From Cristatella mucedo (Eukaryota; Bryozoa; Phylactolaemata; Cristatellidae), in assembly GCA_009760855.2 (NCBI GenBank), contig WPIO01000107.1, forward strand, positions 437,001-501,000: a stretch of 64,000 nucleotides of DNA, in the 5' to 3' direction. Below are positions 13,786-25,379 of this stretch, one piece after another; positions within the stretch are counted from its first letter, which is position 1; every line of letters begins with the position of its first letter. The notes below the pieces were generated by a model. It was not told the DNA's origin, did not search any database, and worked only from the letters and a program-made list of their open reading frames with translations. Made by a program: the position numbers and the translations under genes.

Positions 13786-15461
13786 ATGCGTAAATACCTG
13801 GGTTGTTGGAACCAATGAAACGAAGGTAAATACATGTATGCTCTCAATAGCCTTTTTTTAACAAGAACCTGTCAATTTGGTTGCTGGAGTTGTAGGCCAT
13901 TTACCTATTTGTAAGATAGTGTATGTTAAGCGTACATGCATGATTAATTCCATGTTCGTTGTATGATAATCGTAATGCAAGTGACACTTTATATCACCTG
14001 CGTTTTAGCTTGTATCATTGATCACAATAGTCGTTGTAGGTTTTTTAGGATGCTATCTGCCAAACCTGAAATGCCACGAAGAAATCAAAATTCTCACTGC
14101 GATACAGGGATACAAGAGACTCATGCACCATGGTTGCGAACTTTCTAGCCTGCAGGCATTGGTATAATTATATCTTCCAGTGTAATTAGTCTTAAATGGT
14201 ATGTGACGATAGCATTGTACTTGAATGTATTATTACCATAATGGAGTTCATTCTCGAGTATTTCTATTGACAGCAGACAGCACTACTGAATCATTCTACA
14301 AGCAAAACGTGTCACAGTCACCGATGTCATCCACATGGCTATTTATATGTAGAGGCTAAGCCACGGCATCGACTAGGACGGCTTCATACAATCTGTAAAG
14401 AGACCATCTAAACTCGACAAGCATCTTCGGTAAGTCCGATTTTGGAAACGTGGAGAGTGTGCTAGCATTTTCGTTTGTTGCAGTCTCAGGATCAAATATC
14501 GTGGCTGCTACCGATAGCTACGGTCACTTTAAAGATGTCAGCTACAGTGTGGCTAATAGCTGGTTAGTTTCCCGATACCATGATACATTTTCACAATAGC
14601 CATCCTCTTTGCAGTTATGGCAAAGGCCAATAGTTTTTGCTTAAGTTTACTTTGACTGACCTACAGTGCAGTCTGATTTCAGTATCTCGAATCGAGATTT
14701 CAACGACTAGAATACATATGTTAGCTATCCTGTTATCGGGTTTCAAATTAATCGTTCGCTTCTTTTTTGTCGCCCTATCCCACTGTGATTCCTGTTCAGC
14801 AAGTTGAACGGTGAAGCTTCGTGAACGAACTCAATACACAGTCGTTGAATGTGTGCCTTTCTATTTCAAATTGTCCAGCCAATCCTCGGTTTCTTAAGCT
14901 GAAACCCACGATTAAGACCAAGTCTAGTCTCCGCTATTAAGACCAAGTTTACTCTCCTCTCCGTTGGTCAACCTCTAGCAAAGAATGAACCTACTGTACA
15001 TGCCTAGCTTAGCTGGATCACGGTTGAGCAGTTGACATTAAACAGGCTAAGTAGGACACCTGTGCATAGCAGTTCGTAACAGAAAATGCACTCGTACTGC
15101 ATAGATTTTTTCTAGAACTGCACTTGAGATTGTGTGAATATGTGCTGCTCTGTTGGTTCTTAAATCGTGAAATATTATTTGTTCGTGCCTCCATAATTAT
15201 CTAATGCATGTCTGTAACGTGCTTGCCTGCATAACATGTAGCATTGAGCCGTATGTGCTTGTCATTCGATTCTTCTTGTGCCTACAGATGGTACAAGCCT
15301 AGCTACCAACCAGGCCATTAGCTATTTCAAACTGTTCCTCTCCTTAACATAGTATTAGCAACATACTTTATTCTTTCACGAATTAAATGAATTTTGTGCT
15401 GTCTCTCTCGGGTAGGCAAAGTTTGCCGTGTTTTATTGATATATCTTATCACTATTAAAAG

Positions 15462-15629
15462 GCGAGCTGATTTGACAGCTTCTTTTGTCCAGCCACAGAA
15501 GGACCTCGACAGCTATAACCACTGCTTGCAGCAGCAATAAAGTATTGCCCACCGCAGGATTTGAACACACGATCTCAGTCCCAAGGTTGTGAAGCCCAAC
15601 CACTTTGCCTAGTGTGCCATCACGGCTGC
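15462..15629 (-). mobile_element. tRNA-derived SINE (family 1), unit D
   Basis: Third copy of the shared insertion, with the C-type variants. Box B is GTGTTCAAATCC on the minus strand. Confidence 0.85.
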
Positions 15630-15639
15630 AACTGTTTGT

Positions 15640-16233
15640 GCAGCCGTTTTGGTGCAGATTGCCCATAGGGCTGCCCCTCAGTTCAGCAAGGCATGCCCTT
15701 GACAGCATGATAGAAGCCACAGTAATTACTACAGAGGTTTCCCTTCTAATCTGTAAGACGATGAAGTTTAATTATAGTGCCTCGACAGTGATGGACCACA
15801 ACTATACGAAGAACAGTTTAAGGTTGTATGTCTTTACAGCTCTGACCCAAGCATGACTTCTGTAGCTAACCTCAATCGTACTGGTACCCTGTCCGGCAAA
15901 TCGCATCTGCTACAGTGTTCTTCCAACGGTCGTCACGAAATCCCCTAACTTGTCGACATTTCAAAAGGCACTAGGAACGTATCTATTTATCACAGCATAA
16001 GGTGGGTCCATGTGATTTGTCTTTCACGTGCTTGTGTGCTGACATTGAGCATGCTGCCACTAGCTACATTTGCAGCTGACCACTGCTCATGTAACCCCTA
16101 ACTATGTTATGCTTGTTATCTACCGGTAACTGTGCTTCATTTACAGCGAATGTAAAGTGCCTAGGAAGAGTTGAGTACTCTGAGGGTGCACATTGAGGTA
16201 TAAAACTAATATTATTATTATTATTATTATTAT
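15640..16233 (+). mobile_element. LINE 3' end, internal to unit D
   Basis: Collinear with the other units. It shares with B the hairpin variant GAGTTGAGTACTC, which C does not have. Confidence 0.75.
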
Positions 16234-18081
16234 ATCCAAGAACCCATTGGTGAAACTTTGTTAGTGCTGGTTATCCATGCTGATGCCTGAAAGGTCTAGG
16301 CAGTATGTCGTTGACGTACAGTGTATGCCTCATGCCAGGGGAAACATTTAACGGGTCTCGTACTTTACTGATTTTTCTGCAAAGAGAACAATCCATATGG
16401 CACTCATAAACTGCATTTTAAACGGTAGAATTATAGAGTTAGATGTTAAGTCACTTGCCTATGCAGTACACGTGCCAAACTAGTCCTCTCCGATTTTTTA
16501 GATGTGATGGCATCATGGAAAGTACCTATATTCGGATATATTTAGGTGCATAATTAGGCTGGCCCATGTATAAATGGTTCAATTTCTGTTGACTATTATT
16601 CGATGGGTTATCACTCCTTTGAGCCAGAAAAGCTTTTAGTGTGGCCTCTTGAAAAGCCTCTGGATCGATCGGGTTGATGTCTTGGTTGATGTACACCTTA
16701 ATCAGTCAATTAAAAATCATCTACTAGCCTCTCTATGCTAGTCATGATGTTCGGAGCAAAGGCTTTGCAAAATGTTAAACTGATCCCCCGACAATCTTAA
16801 GTGGCCATTTTATACTGCTAGGATTTGGGTTGCGTCTATCGAACTGTTGGTGAAACTAGTAATGGACTTTGGAGTCGTTCAGGCCTGATATTTTTGGAAA
16901 TTAGTAAGGTCAATATTTTCATAATGCACAGGTGATACACTTGTGGCTGTATGCGCGAGTGAATCCCCACCATTATGGAAAGTGATAAGTAAATGCAGAG
17001 AAGCCTGTCTGTATGAAATGTTATTTCGCAGAGACGGTTGTCCGACCATTGGTGGCTGCTGTGGTTGAATAGTCTTTAGCAGCAGCACTTTTGAGATGTG
17101 TGATGATTCCCACTTTGCTCTATACATATTGAATAAGTCAGGGCAGTGACACAGAATAGATGATTAGTCAGACTTATCAGAATTTGGTACTTCCTGACGA
17201 ATTTGTGCTAATTTAAAAGCTATGAACATCGGGCATATTATTGATACAGAAGTAGGTTATATAGTATTTTGAGGTTTGCCTTCGTCATGTGGCTTATTTA
17301 GCATGCTAGACACTGATGTGCCTTTTAGAGAGGGTGTAAATTAGCTTTTAAAAATACCCATGCCTAATAGAATAAAACGTTTGGCCATCGACTATGAGAA
17401 TAGGAAGTCCCTGGCTTGCACATACGTTCTTTGTCTGTGGCAATCAGAAAGAAAAACAAGGTTTCTGTAGACTTGTGTTTGTTCGTACTGTATAGGTAGT
17501 GTCTTGAGATATACATTTTGACACATTATCTTCATTCATTAATTTTCGCTTACCATGTATGAATTTTTGGCTAAATTTTAAGTAAACAAATATGCAAAAT
17601 CTGCAGGAGAGCTTCCATAGTACAAATGTACTGACCGTAGGCTCTCAGGTCCTGGCATGTGCTGCAATTCACGATCATTCTTGGTAGGACGATATCTTGA
17701 CTTTGTTCTCATTGAATGTAAAATAAAATTACGGTGTTACCACAGCTATCGAACCTAATTCATTCGTTATAGGAAATTTATGTTATGCTGGCTCGTTATA
17801 TTCGTTCTCCTATCAGCTTATGTGAAATTTATTTTAGTTGTGATTATGCTGCCGCTGCATAGTCAAAGGTTTTTATGGCTTTGCTGTTGGTTATATACAG
17901 TGCTCCACCAACAGCAACTCATTTGAGTCAGCTTTTCCTTGGAGAATAGCTTCGGTTCTTGAAAGAACAGGCTCAAGCTTTTTCGATTGTGAGGACAGCC
18001 TTTGCATGTTTTTCATCCTTGTACTTTACTTAGAGTTGTCATGCTAGCAACTTCACCCAAAGTATATTGCTATTGAGGTAT

Positions 18082-18214
18082 CATCTCTCTCTCTCTCTTT
18101 CTCTTTCTATTACTCTACCTGTCTTCCTCCATCTATGTCTCTGCCTGCCTCTCCATCTATCATCTCTCTATTGGCCTGTCTGTCTCGCACTTCTTTCCTT
18201 TCTCTCTTTGTCTC

Positions 18215-18262
<48 letters not shown>

Positions 18263-18280
18263 ACTCTCTCTCTCTCTTTC
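18082..18280. repeat. (CT)n microsatellite, unit D
   Basis: About 200 bp, the shortest of the four array tracts, with many T-rich interruptions. Confidence 0.95.
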
Positions 18281-18281
18281 T

Positions 18282-18900
18282 GGTCTACTGGTATGTGCCA
18301 TCAATCAGTTCTCGCCAGCATCGCTTCTAGCTGACATTCACTAGCTACCAGTCAAGCAATGGACTGACTTTAAGGCTTTGTCTCTTACTTTGAGGTCACT
18401 TCATTCCATGGCCCTAGCATATCTTTCAGATCTACTCCCCACCAGGCCATGCATCGTACCACGAGCTTTTAGGAATCCAACAGTAGACTAATGCCTCATA
18501 CAAGCCTCAAATACTTTGGAGTCCGTGAATTTAGTTCGTATGCTCCCAAAGCCTGGAACTCCCTGCCGACATGCGTCAGAACATCCCCTGACTTGAGCGC
18601 ATTTAAATATAACACAAAACACTCCTATTTAGGACAGCATTCAGTTGGTCCCTGTTTTTCGTCCTTCATTCACTTATGCAAGCTGACTCTCTGCATGCTG
18701 CCACTAACCCCATTTGCATGCTGAGTCTGTGCATGTCACCCCTAACCATATTATTCATGTTTTTTGTTATCAAGCATGACATTACTCATCATTCAATTGA
18801 GCTTCCCTTTGCAGTAAACGTAACTCACTTAGAAAGAGGTCGATTTCCCCGAGAGCGCTTTATCAAGTGCATTAATCTTATTATTATTGTTAATATTAAC
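18282..18900 (+). mobile_element. LINE 3' end, unit D
   Basis: Reverse-transcriptase C-terminus ('SLLADIH', 'YAPKAWNSLPTCVRTSPDLSAFKYNTK' split over positions about 18,310-18,620), 3' UTR, a weakened hairpin near 18,830 and a TTA-rich tail. It is more diverged from the B and C copies than those are from each other. Confidence 0.88.
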
Positions 18901-18904
18901 ATTG

Positions 18905-19410
18905 AGTTTACAGGTTTTGGGAACCTGTGCTGCTAATATTTTTTTTTGTGAGCTCCGTAGTAGCTTTGTCACACAAATACTCACTGGTCTACATAGGCTT
19001 CCAGTCGGTCAGTGTATTAATACCAAGCTACAGCCACTCCCTTTCACGACCTGCCATTAGCTGGCTCCAGCCTACCGATCGGAAGTGCAAGCCCTCCAGG
19101 CTCTGTACAGTACCAGCATCTTGTCAGAAATAAATTGACTAGTTGAAATTCATACGAACCCTTAATCCTCTGGATACCTTGCCTTAAGATTGCATGCTTC
19201 TAAAGTCCAGAAATCACTCTGGAGAGACGTCATGACATCCCCTGACTTAATGACAGTTTAAATAAGTTAAATTACACTTGCTTATCACAGCCTTTAGCCC
19301 CTATTGTAGTTCGTCGCTTGCTTGCCTTATACCTGCTTAACTGTGCATGCTGCCTGTAACCATGTTTTTATGTCAGCCCTGAGCTGCAGAATTGACATCT
19401 TAATTTTTCG
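18905..19410 (+). mobile_element. LINE 3' fragment, second subfamily
   Basis: Reverse-transcriptase C-terminal remnant ('LVYIGFQSVSV' and 'SCQK' blocks) and 3' UTR (GACATCCCCTGACTTAATGAC, CTGCCTGTAACCATG). It lacks the hairpin and TTA tail at its end. A longer copy lies in reverse at 52,340-53,110. It separates the array from the segmental duplication. Confidence 0.7.
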
Positions 19411-20990
19411 TTACTACCAACAGACTTGCTGAGAGCAATACTATCGGATGACCGTTGGAACGTTCAACAATGTTGGCAGCAGTGTTTTGTTAGGTCATAT
19501 CTTTAAGGTACACATTGTTTTTGAAGTCAGGTCGTTGGCTCTAATCTGGCAACTGGCTCTCTTATACTGCCAGCTGCTGACCAGCCTAAATCAATAAGGT
19601 TTTCCTGTATTGTCTTGCCACATACGTGATGCGGTAGAATCGCATTTTCTTTTATTTAACTTGGCAGCGATGTTGTGTAGTATGTTGTGAAAACATAATT
19701 TATTTTAACAGAAAACTGAATTAATAAGTTGTAGAATTGAATGATTTTCGACATGTGGGCAAACTTTAACACATGGGCAAACTCTTGATTTAATTATTGG
19801 AACAGTTGTCTCGTGGTAAATGCATCACTCACTCTGTTCATATACTGACGTTTTGTCTTCATTTATATTTCTTATATGGCTCAACAGACGGAATTTTTCT
19901 CTACAAACTTATTTCACACAGTATCTAATCTGCATTTCCCTAGCCAGCTGCAGACTTTCCAAATCCAAGCTCAAGTCACAGAAGCTTTACACCGTCGATT
20001 AAAGTGATAAGAGCGACTTATCACATCCTGCTGATGCTGGGTAATATATGACTCGCATTGTGAAGTCTACAGGGCTTGCATGTGCTGTAGACAGCAATAA
20101 CATTAAGAACATCTGCACTCAAATGGTGGCAAACTGTTTGTATTGTACTTGTATGTAAATATTGCCGCCCGTCAGTTTTGCTGAAAAACGTCTCTGAAGT
20201 GGAGAAGAAATTGTAAGCACAGTTTTAGTTCATGCTGCATGCAGCCTAACAATTGTATTTCGCGATGTATATTTGTTTATAAAGTTTGTACGAACTGTGG
20301 AGCTCTTCAAACTTAGCCAATTACCTTGCATCTTGGAAAGCATTGTGTCCATATCCACTTACAGCACTTGCACATACCCAGATTTTATATTTTAGGCAAC
20401 ACGAGCCTCTTATTCCGAGACCACGAACGAACGGAGATACGGCTACGTCAAGAGATTTGAGATATTGGTGCAAATCTCTACAATCGTGGTGATATTCTAG
20501 TACATACAAATGCAGATTTAGGCTGTGTATTAAAGGAACCTTTGAACAATAGGAAGGCAGAGAGATCAACGCTGCCTTTGTAGCTGCCATTCCATGATTA
20601 CTTAAAGCCACCGTTCAGTACAAAGCCTGTTGTCACTTAAGGTTATTGGTAGCTGTTGATATAGCAAACTTTCCTTTTGAAATAAAAGAAATCTCTCAAT
20701 TGTTTGGGCTTTGCAGAAGCTGTGTAAAAGTTGATTAACAATCAGTAGAGCGTTAATGTGGTATCACTAATGGCTTGTTGCAAGCTGGGAGCATTATTAC
20801 TTTACTGGGGGCTGAACAATATGCATGCAGGGTTACCAGTATAGCTGCTGGCAATCCTGCATTTTTATAATTCCTGCCAGTACCTATCAACCCATCAGTG
20901 TGACTAAAACTAGTTCAACAGCAGCCTAATCGTAAAAATGGGCTAGCTAGTGCATTATTGCAGTTGCGAAGCTTTAGAAATTAGAAGAAT
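19410..20990. other. Duplicated stretch without recognised gene
   Basis: AT-rich sequence alignable with 55,350-56,860. Short frames here are not conserved as frames in the other copy. A perfect 9-bp inverted repeat, AGAGATTTG/CAAATCTCT (about 20,452-20,480), has lost its left arm in the other copy. Confidence 0.55.
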
Positions 20991-22348
20991 CCATGCACGG
21001 CTGACCGTCCTTGTTTACCAAAAAGTACTGGCACAATATGGTTTGCTGGATTCCACAGCCCAGCAGTGAGGTAGAGCAGACGTTTCTATTCCTCACGAAT
21101 TGGGGGGGGGCTGGAGGGACTGCTGTTTAAAAATATTCAATAGTGGCAGCAGTTTAAATCAACGGTAATCAAAGGCAGACCAGGACATCGAAGGGCAACA
21201 ACTTCAACATCCCTGGACCGCCTGACAAACGTGGGAATACAGCAGCACCACAGGTTGACTGGTAGCTACTGAGTAGCTGGTGCAAGCAGGCCAGCTCATG
21301 ACCGAGGTCACTTGGGGGCCGGCATCTGCAGCAGCCTGTCAAGGCAGTGCACAGCTTGGCATTCACACCTGGGGCTGCTCAATGTCGCAGAGCACTCTAT
21401 GCTTCAGATATGTCTCGGTCAGATGTTATGTACATGAACCGTAGCTATCGGCTCGGTACGGCTCAGGCTCGTTCCAGAACGCTTAGTGCGAGCGCTAGTG
21501 TGCGTTAGACATTCGGCAACTTCACTGGGGCTATTAAACTGATGAAAGAGAGCAAGTTCAAGAGGACACGGAGTGTAAGCTACCAGGATGAGAGCGCCGG
21601 TTGATTACTGATCGCCCAGGGCGCCGGGTTGGCTGCCGGTTGCACCAACCGACGCCGGTATTCCGAAGGCATTGTGGTTTTTGCATCCCTCGCTTAAGGA
21701 GGTATAGAACGCCGAATTTGCAGAAGCTCGCGAAGCCCTGATCTTATAGCAATAAAGGCTTCCGATATTTCATGCATCGAACTGCAAGGAGGTTGCAAGC
21801 TTCGAGCAGCGCCGGCGGCCCTTCCGGAAAGTCTCAACGAAAGCTCAGAGACAACCGGCACAAGCACTAAAGGCATGATTGCAGATTGATACTACGGGAA
21901 TGAACTGACTGCTAAGGAGGTACACCCAATCTGGAAGCCACAGCATCCGCCGTTAAGCCGCCGAGACTGGAACGCTTGCTGTAAAGCAAGCGTCAGAGGC
22001 ACTCGAGTTAGGTAGTTCGCGGAGCGCTTTTTCTTAGCTTAGTCTGCTCGGGTGGAATGACGCGTGCGAACACACACATGCCTCACTAGGCTGGTATTCG
22101 TGGTACAGGCCAGTTCCGGAAACAAACCGGAGCAAAAGACGACGTCGACAATAACAGGTTTGCCCTAGAGGCGAGGAGATAAAGTCGGTATTTGTGTGGG
22201 CATGCTCATCGCCGATATGCGGCCTCGAGGACACAGGCTTTGCTCGGAGGTCTCATTGGGATCGCCTCGCACAATGAAACGACGGCAGGTAGGCCTAGGA
22301 TCAGAGCTACACTGTAGCGCGGGAACGACGAGGACTGACAATCGGTCG

Positions 22349-22384
22349 GCTCTCGGCCGGCCGCCAATATCCGTCGCCGAGAGC
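22349..22384. other. Small hairpin with a paired change in copy 2
   Basis: Arms GCTCTCGGC and GCCGAGAGC are perfectly complementary over 9 bp. At the paralogous place in copy 2 (59,185-59,218) the arms are GCTTTCGGC and GCTGAAAGC. One base pair is changed on both sides (C-G to T-A) and one becomes a G-U type pair. Confidence 0.5.
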
Positions 22385-22566
22385 GCGGCCTGCCGTGCGT
22401 TTCCGCGTTCGCAAGCGTCAGGCAATACATGCACTGTAGTAAGAAGAATGAAGGCATTTGCATGTAGCTTTGGCCTAAGTAGCACCGCCGAGTTTCGAGG
22501 TGCGCTTGGGAATTGCATCAGACGTTCGACGGCGAACGACTGACTCCTCGTTCTTCACTCAGTCGT

Positions 22567-22574
22567 TATAAAAG
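22567..22574 (+). promoter_or_regulatory. Second TATA-like box (copy 1 only)
   Basis: TATAAAAG, about 460 bp upstream of the main TATA box. The other copy reads TACAAAAC, so this box is not conserved and may be chance. Confidence 0.25.
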
Positions 22575-22940
22575 CACCCAGTCCAAACCATACGCTGCAG
22601 GCATTAGCTGTCCTAGCTGATCAGTTATCAGGACAGAGCGCTGCGCGAACGGCGAGGCAGCTCACAGGTCTCTGAGCGTAAGGCCGGGGAAAGCCGCGAG
22701 TAGCTAAAACGGCGACTCGGGGGTACGAATGACAAAAGAACTACCTCAAAAGCAACAGTTACGTTCTTGGGCATATGCAAATCCTGTACAGCTAATAAAC
22801 TTGAGCTGAATCCATAAAAAGCCCGGACTGTGCTGACGGGAACCAGCCCAAAGGTAGAAGAAATTCACGCTAGTGGGGATCAGGCAGTGCCGCCATTTCA
22901 AAACCGGCGGTGCAGGAAGGGCCCTTTCCTTGTCACAAAA

Positions 22941-23065
22941 CCATTGGTTGGCTAGTGTCTGTCCTCAAACCGGAAAGACCAAATCATACCATATATGGAT
23001 GTTACCACTTCGAAGCCAAATACCCGTATATAAGGAACGCCGGACTCGCATCGGTCTCTCAGTTT
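22941..23065 (+). promoter_or_regulatory. Putative core promoter: CCAAT, CArG, TATA, initiator
   Basis: In order: inverted CCAAT (ATTGG, 22,943), a perfect serum-response/CArG element CCATATATGG (22,989-22,998), a TATA box TATATAAGG (23,027-23,035) and an initiator-like TCAGTTT with its A at 23,061, 34 bp after the TATA start. CArG boxes bind SRF/MADS proteins in animals. The same order and spacing recur at 59,791-59,910 within diverged surroundings. No downstream gene was identified, so the promoter call is inference. Confidence 0.5.
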
Positions 23066-23118
23066 GTCGGTCCGAGACGGAGGACCGGTGACTGCGGGCG
23101 GCAACTTTGCGACGGCTT

Positions 23119-23127
23119 CAGGTTAAG
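23119..23127 (+). other. Possible splice donor after the putative promoter
   Basis: CAG|GTTAAG about 60 bp after the predicted start site. At the aligned place copy 2 has CAG|GTAAGG, a stronger donor (59,945-59,953). This would make a short noncoding first exon, as known for many SRF-driven genes; no acceptor was identified. Confidence 0.3.
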
Positions 23128-23612
23128 AGCGGCAGTGGTTTGGCGACATTGTTACCAGAAAATACTCTGCTTCGCTGCTTTGTGCTAACCACGCCATCTG
23201 CATTTATGCTTAAGTTTGTACCCAGTGCGATTATCTTTCAGTTGTACACTGAATCAACGCCAGTTCTTGTTAGCCCGCAACGCTAACGGACTCCTCGAAG
23301 GGCGGCTGAATGCTCATCTGAAGTAATTTCGTTGGCGCCAGTCGACTACGGCTTATGAAAATGAACGTGTGTACAAGATTGTGAAGCAAGAACGTGATGT
23401 TAAGCTAGGTGGTGTACGTGCAGCCGCGATGTTAAGCTAGGTGGTGTACGTGCGGCCGCGTGGTCTATCGGCGGGCAGCTTCCAACCACGCCGGCCTCGC
23501 TTGTTTGCCTCGTCTGCTTTTACATTCCCGAAGCTTCACCGGTGGCCTCGATGCATAGCCAGCGATAGTTCTCGTGGGCGGTGGTGTTGCTTGCACTCGT
23601 TTAGCGTGCATG

Positions 23613-23692
23613 GTTCTTTTTTGGGGTTTAGATTTAGGCCCGGCACGCGTAGTGACGTCGCATGTGGCAGACCTAAATCTCAGCCATGGAAC
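23613..23692. repeat. Inverted-repeat hairpin H0, copy 1
   Basis: Arms share AGATTTAGG/CCTAAATCT exactly, with outer GTTC/GAAC. The 80-bp fold resembles hairpins H1-H3 downstream and is retained in copy 2 at 60,395-60,470. Confidence 0.5.
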
Positions 23693-24139
23693 AATGGACA
23701 TACTGCATGCTCGGTTTCTGCTTTGAGGTTTGTCGCTTTTAATGCAGACCGCTTTGTATTGAGTTGCATTGCTTGAATAAGTATGTAGTTGCTGTGCCGG
23801 GAGGCCCTGTTATATAGGTCAGCTGAAGCCAAGGTGCAGATCCTTATAGTGTTGGAATGATACTGTAACTAACACCTTACAAACCAGGTTTCGGCAAGGA
23901 AAGATCTTCCAGGTCATGAGGAGCTGGAGCCTCATCCAGAAATATGACTGATCTTAAGGCATTCAAGTGGTGATCATTCATGGAAAACTTTCTACCTGGT
24001 AGGATTGATTAAGACCAATGCTCATTTATTTTGCCTTGTGACCTGACTTTTTTAAGCCCGCTTCGCGATTTATTTTGTGAATTCTTTTATGTCAACCGCT
24101 GCATTCTTGCGAAATTCAGGCAATTGATGCAACAGAAGG

Positions 24140-24218
24140 TTCTGCTTTGGAGCAGAGATTTGCGTCGCAGACCTGGATGAGTCCGCAATGTCCGCGACCC
24201 AAATCTTTCTTCCAGAAT
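24140..24218. repeat. Inverted-repeat hairpin H1, copy 1
   Basis: Left arm TTTGGAGCAGAGATTTGCGT faces right arm ACCCAAATCTTTCTTCCAGA. With the outer GTCGC/GCGAC about 28 of 33 positions pair. The right arm contains the family core TCCGCGACCCAAATCT. Confidence 0.6.
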
Positions 24219-24260
24219 AGATGTAGCAAGCACTTCCAACTCGTGGTGGTAAGGTATCGC

Positions 24261-24332
24261 GATTTTGGTGCAGGGATTTTGATCGTAGATAGTTTTAATG
24301 TATTATCCACGACCCAAATCTCAGCTCCAGAA
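24261..24332. repeat. Inverted-repeat hairpin H2, copy 1
   Basis: Left arm ATTTTGGTGCAGGGATTTTG pairs with right arm CCAAATCTCAGCTCCAGAAT. GATCGTAGAT and ATCCACGACC extend the stem. The right-arm core ACGACCCAAATCT is shared with H1. Confidence 0.6.
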
Positions 24333-24437
24333 TAAGCCGACGTAAGCTGTGCTAATCGTTGTTTGATTGCCCTTGCTGTAAAATAAAATGTGGTTATCCA
24401 TGCTGGCAATTTTTGAGCTTAGTGCTAAGTAGACGTT

Positions 24438-24528
24438 CCAGTTTTGGAACAGGGACTTGTGCCGCATGGACATGCAGTCCTGATGTAGCCGGCCATGTCC
24501 GCGACCCAAGTGCCTGTTGCAGAACCGG
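24438..24528. repeat. Inverted-repeat hairpin H3, copy 1
   Basis: The strongest of the set: arms of about 37 bp in which about 31 positions match. Left arm segments are GGAACAGGGACTTG and GGACATG; right arm segments are CATGTCC and CAAGTGCCTGTTGC. Confidence 0.65.
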
Positions 24529-24539
24529 CCAATCAACAT

Positions 24540-25280
24540 ATTGCTTTGCTGCTGCTTTCTTTGTGCGATGCAATCGCTTGAAAAGATTATGCATATACGT
24601 TACATCTTTACAGAAATCTGTTTACAGAAATAGACGATGGATTGGTGCTACCCGAGTACATACTTGAACAAGTATCAGACTGAGGTACGACTAATATTTT
24701 CTTTTCATTCTTGATGTAGCAGCAATATTGGTTAATAAATGAATTGGGTATTATAGTGCAGACTGGGACTGCTCTGAACAATAGTCTGGAGCTATTTTTG
24801 AAAGTATTATTTGTTTTTTAGAATAGTCAACTGGAAGCCATGACGATCTTACTAGAATCTCCAAGTGGCATGGGATTGGACCTGTGGCAGCTTTTAGGCT
24901 AGGCCGAGCCTAAGAATGGTGGTGTATACGAATGATGAATTTATACCTATACAAATTGTAATGCATGATCCTCGTGGATGAAATGAATAAACTTATGATT
25001 TTTGTATTAAAATAAAAGTCTGAAGCAATATCTTGATGAGCTTTTCAATTAGCTTGGTCCTAGGCAACAGAAGCATGAAATATCAGCCAAAATGATCTGC
25101 CAGCGTTTGCATCTTACTCGATTAGCTATGTTTGCATCTTACTCGATTATCATTAGAAAGCCAAACGACGTATGAAGTCAGCTATTGACGAAAAAAGTGC
25201 ACACAATATTAGTTCATTCCTTAGTTGTACAGTTCGGTCTGGTCTTAAAAGCTTCAATTGCAGGTAGTAGTTGGTTACAA
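24540..25280. other. Duplicated stretch without recognised gene
   Basis: Aligns with about 61,355-61,880 up to GCGTTTGCATCTTACTC. AT-rich; nothing else recognised. Confidence 0.5.
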
Positions 25281-25375
25281 AAAGTACCCTCGTGAAGGAT
25301 TTGAATCCACGACCGAGGCTGTAAAGAGAAATCGCCTCACGTCAAGGGCTATCATTCCAGAGCCGACCAGGCTAA
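25281..25375 (-). mobile_element. SINE family 1 head, truncated
   Basis: On the minus strand GTGAGGCGATTTCTCTTTAC and CCTCGGTCGTGGATTCAAATCC-like blocks match the tRNA-like head of the family (box B GGATTCAAATCC). The SINE body is not clear. Confidence 0.55.
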
Positions 25376-25379
25376 CTTT

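Larger units (their letters stand above)
13786..18900. repeat. Array unit D
   Basis: About 5.1 kb, the last unit. Non-repeat stretches are 13,786-15,461 and 16,234-18,081; no gene is recognised. It matches B over 15,740-17,130, matches C in the SINE region, and is the outlier over 17,150-18,900 and in parts of 14,440-14,790. This mosaic pattern fits gene conversion or unequal crossing over. Confidence 0.9.
21400..23700. promoter_or_regulatory. CpG-rich core of segmental copy 1
   Basis: CG dinucleotides are visibly dense here (for example around 21,590-21,660, 22,330-22,410 and 23,060-23,110), in contrast with the CpG-poor surroundings. The paired region of copy 2 (57,100-57,350 plus 58,430-60,480) is similar. 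Together with the TATA/CArG cluster this suggests a promoter region, but no coding exon could be recognised. The open frames in it are a side effect of higher GC. Confidence 0.45.

Noticed and set aside
21972-21993. Perfect 8-bp stem ACGCTTGC/GCAAGCGT
   Set aside because: The right arm is not conserved in copy 2 (about 58,808-58,830), so there is no support for function.
22196-22543. 115-codon frame in the CpG-rich core, with overlapping minus frames
   Set aside because: Higher GC lowers stop frequency on both strands. The frame is not kept in the aligned copy 2 region and shows no domain.
23441-23776. 111-codon frame near hairpin H0
   Set aside because: Covers the inverted repeat and is not preserved as a matching frame at 60,255-60,560 despite alignable DNA; treated as chance.
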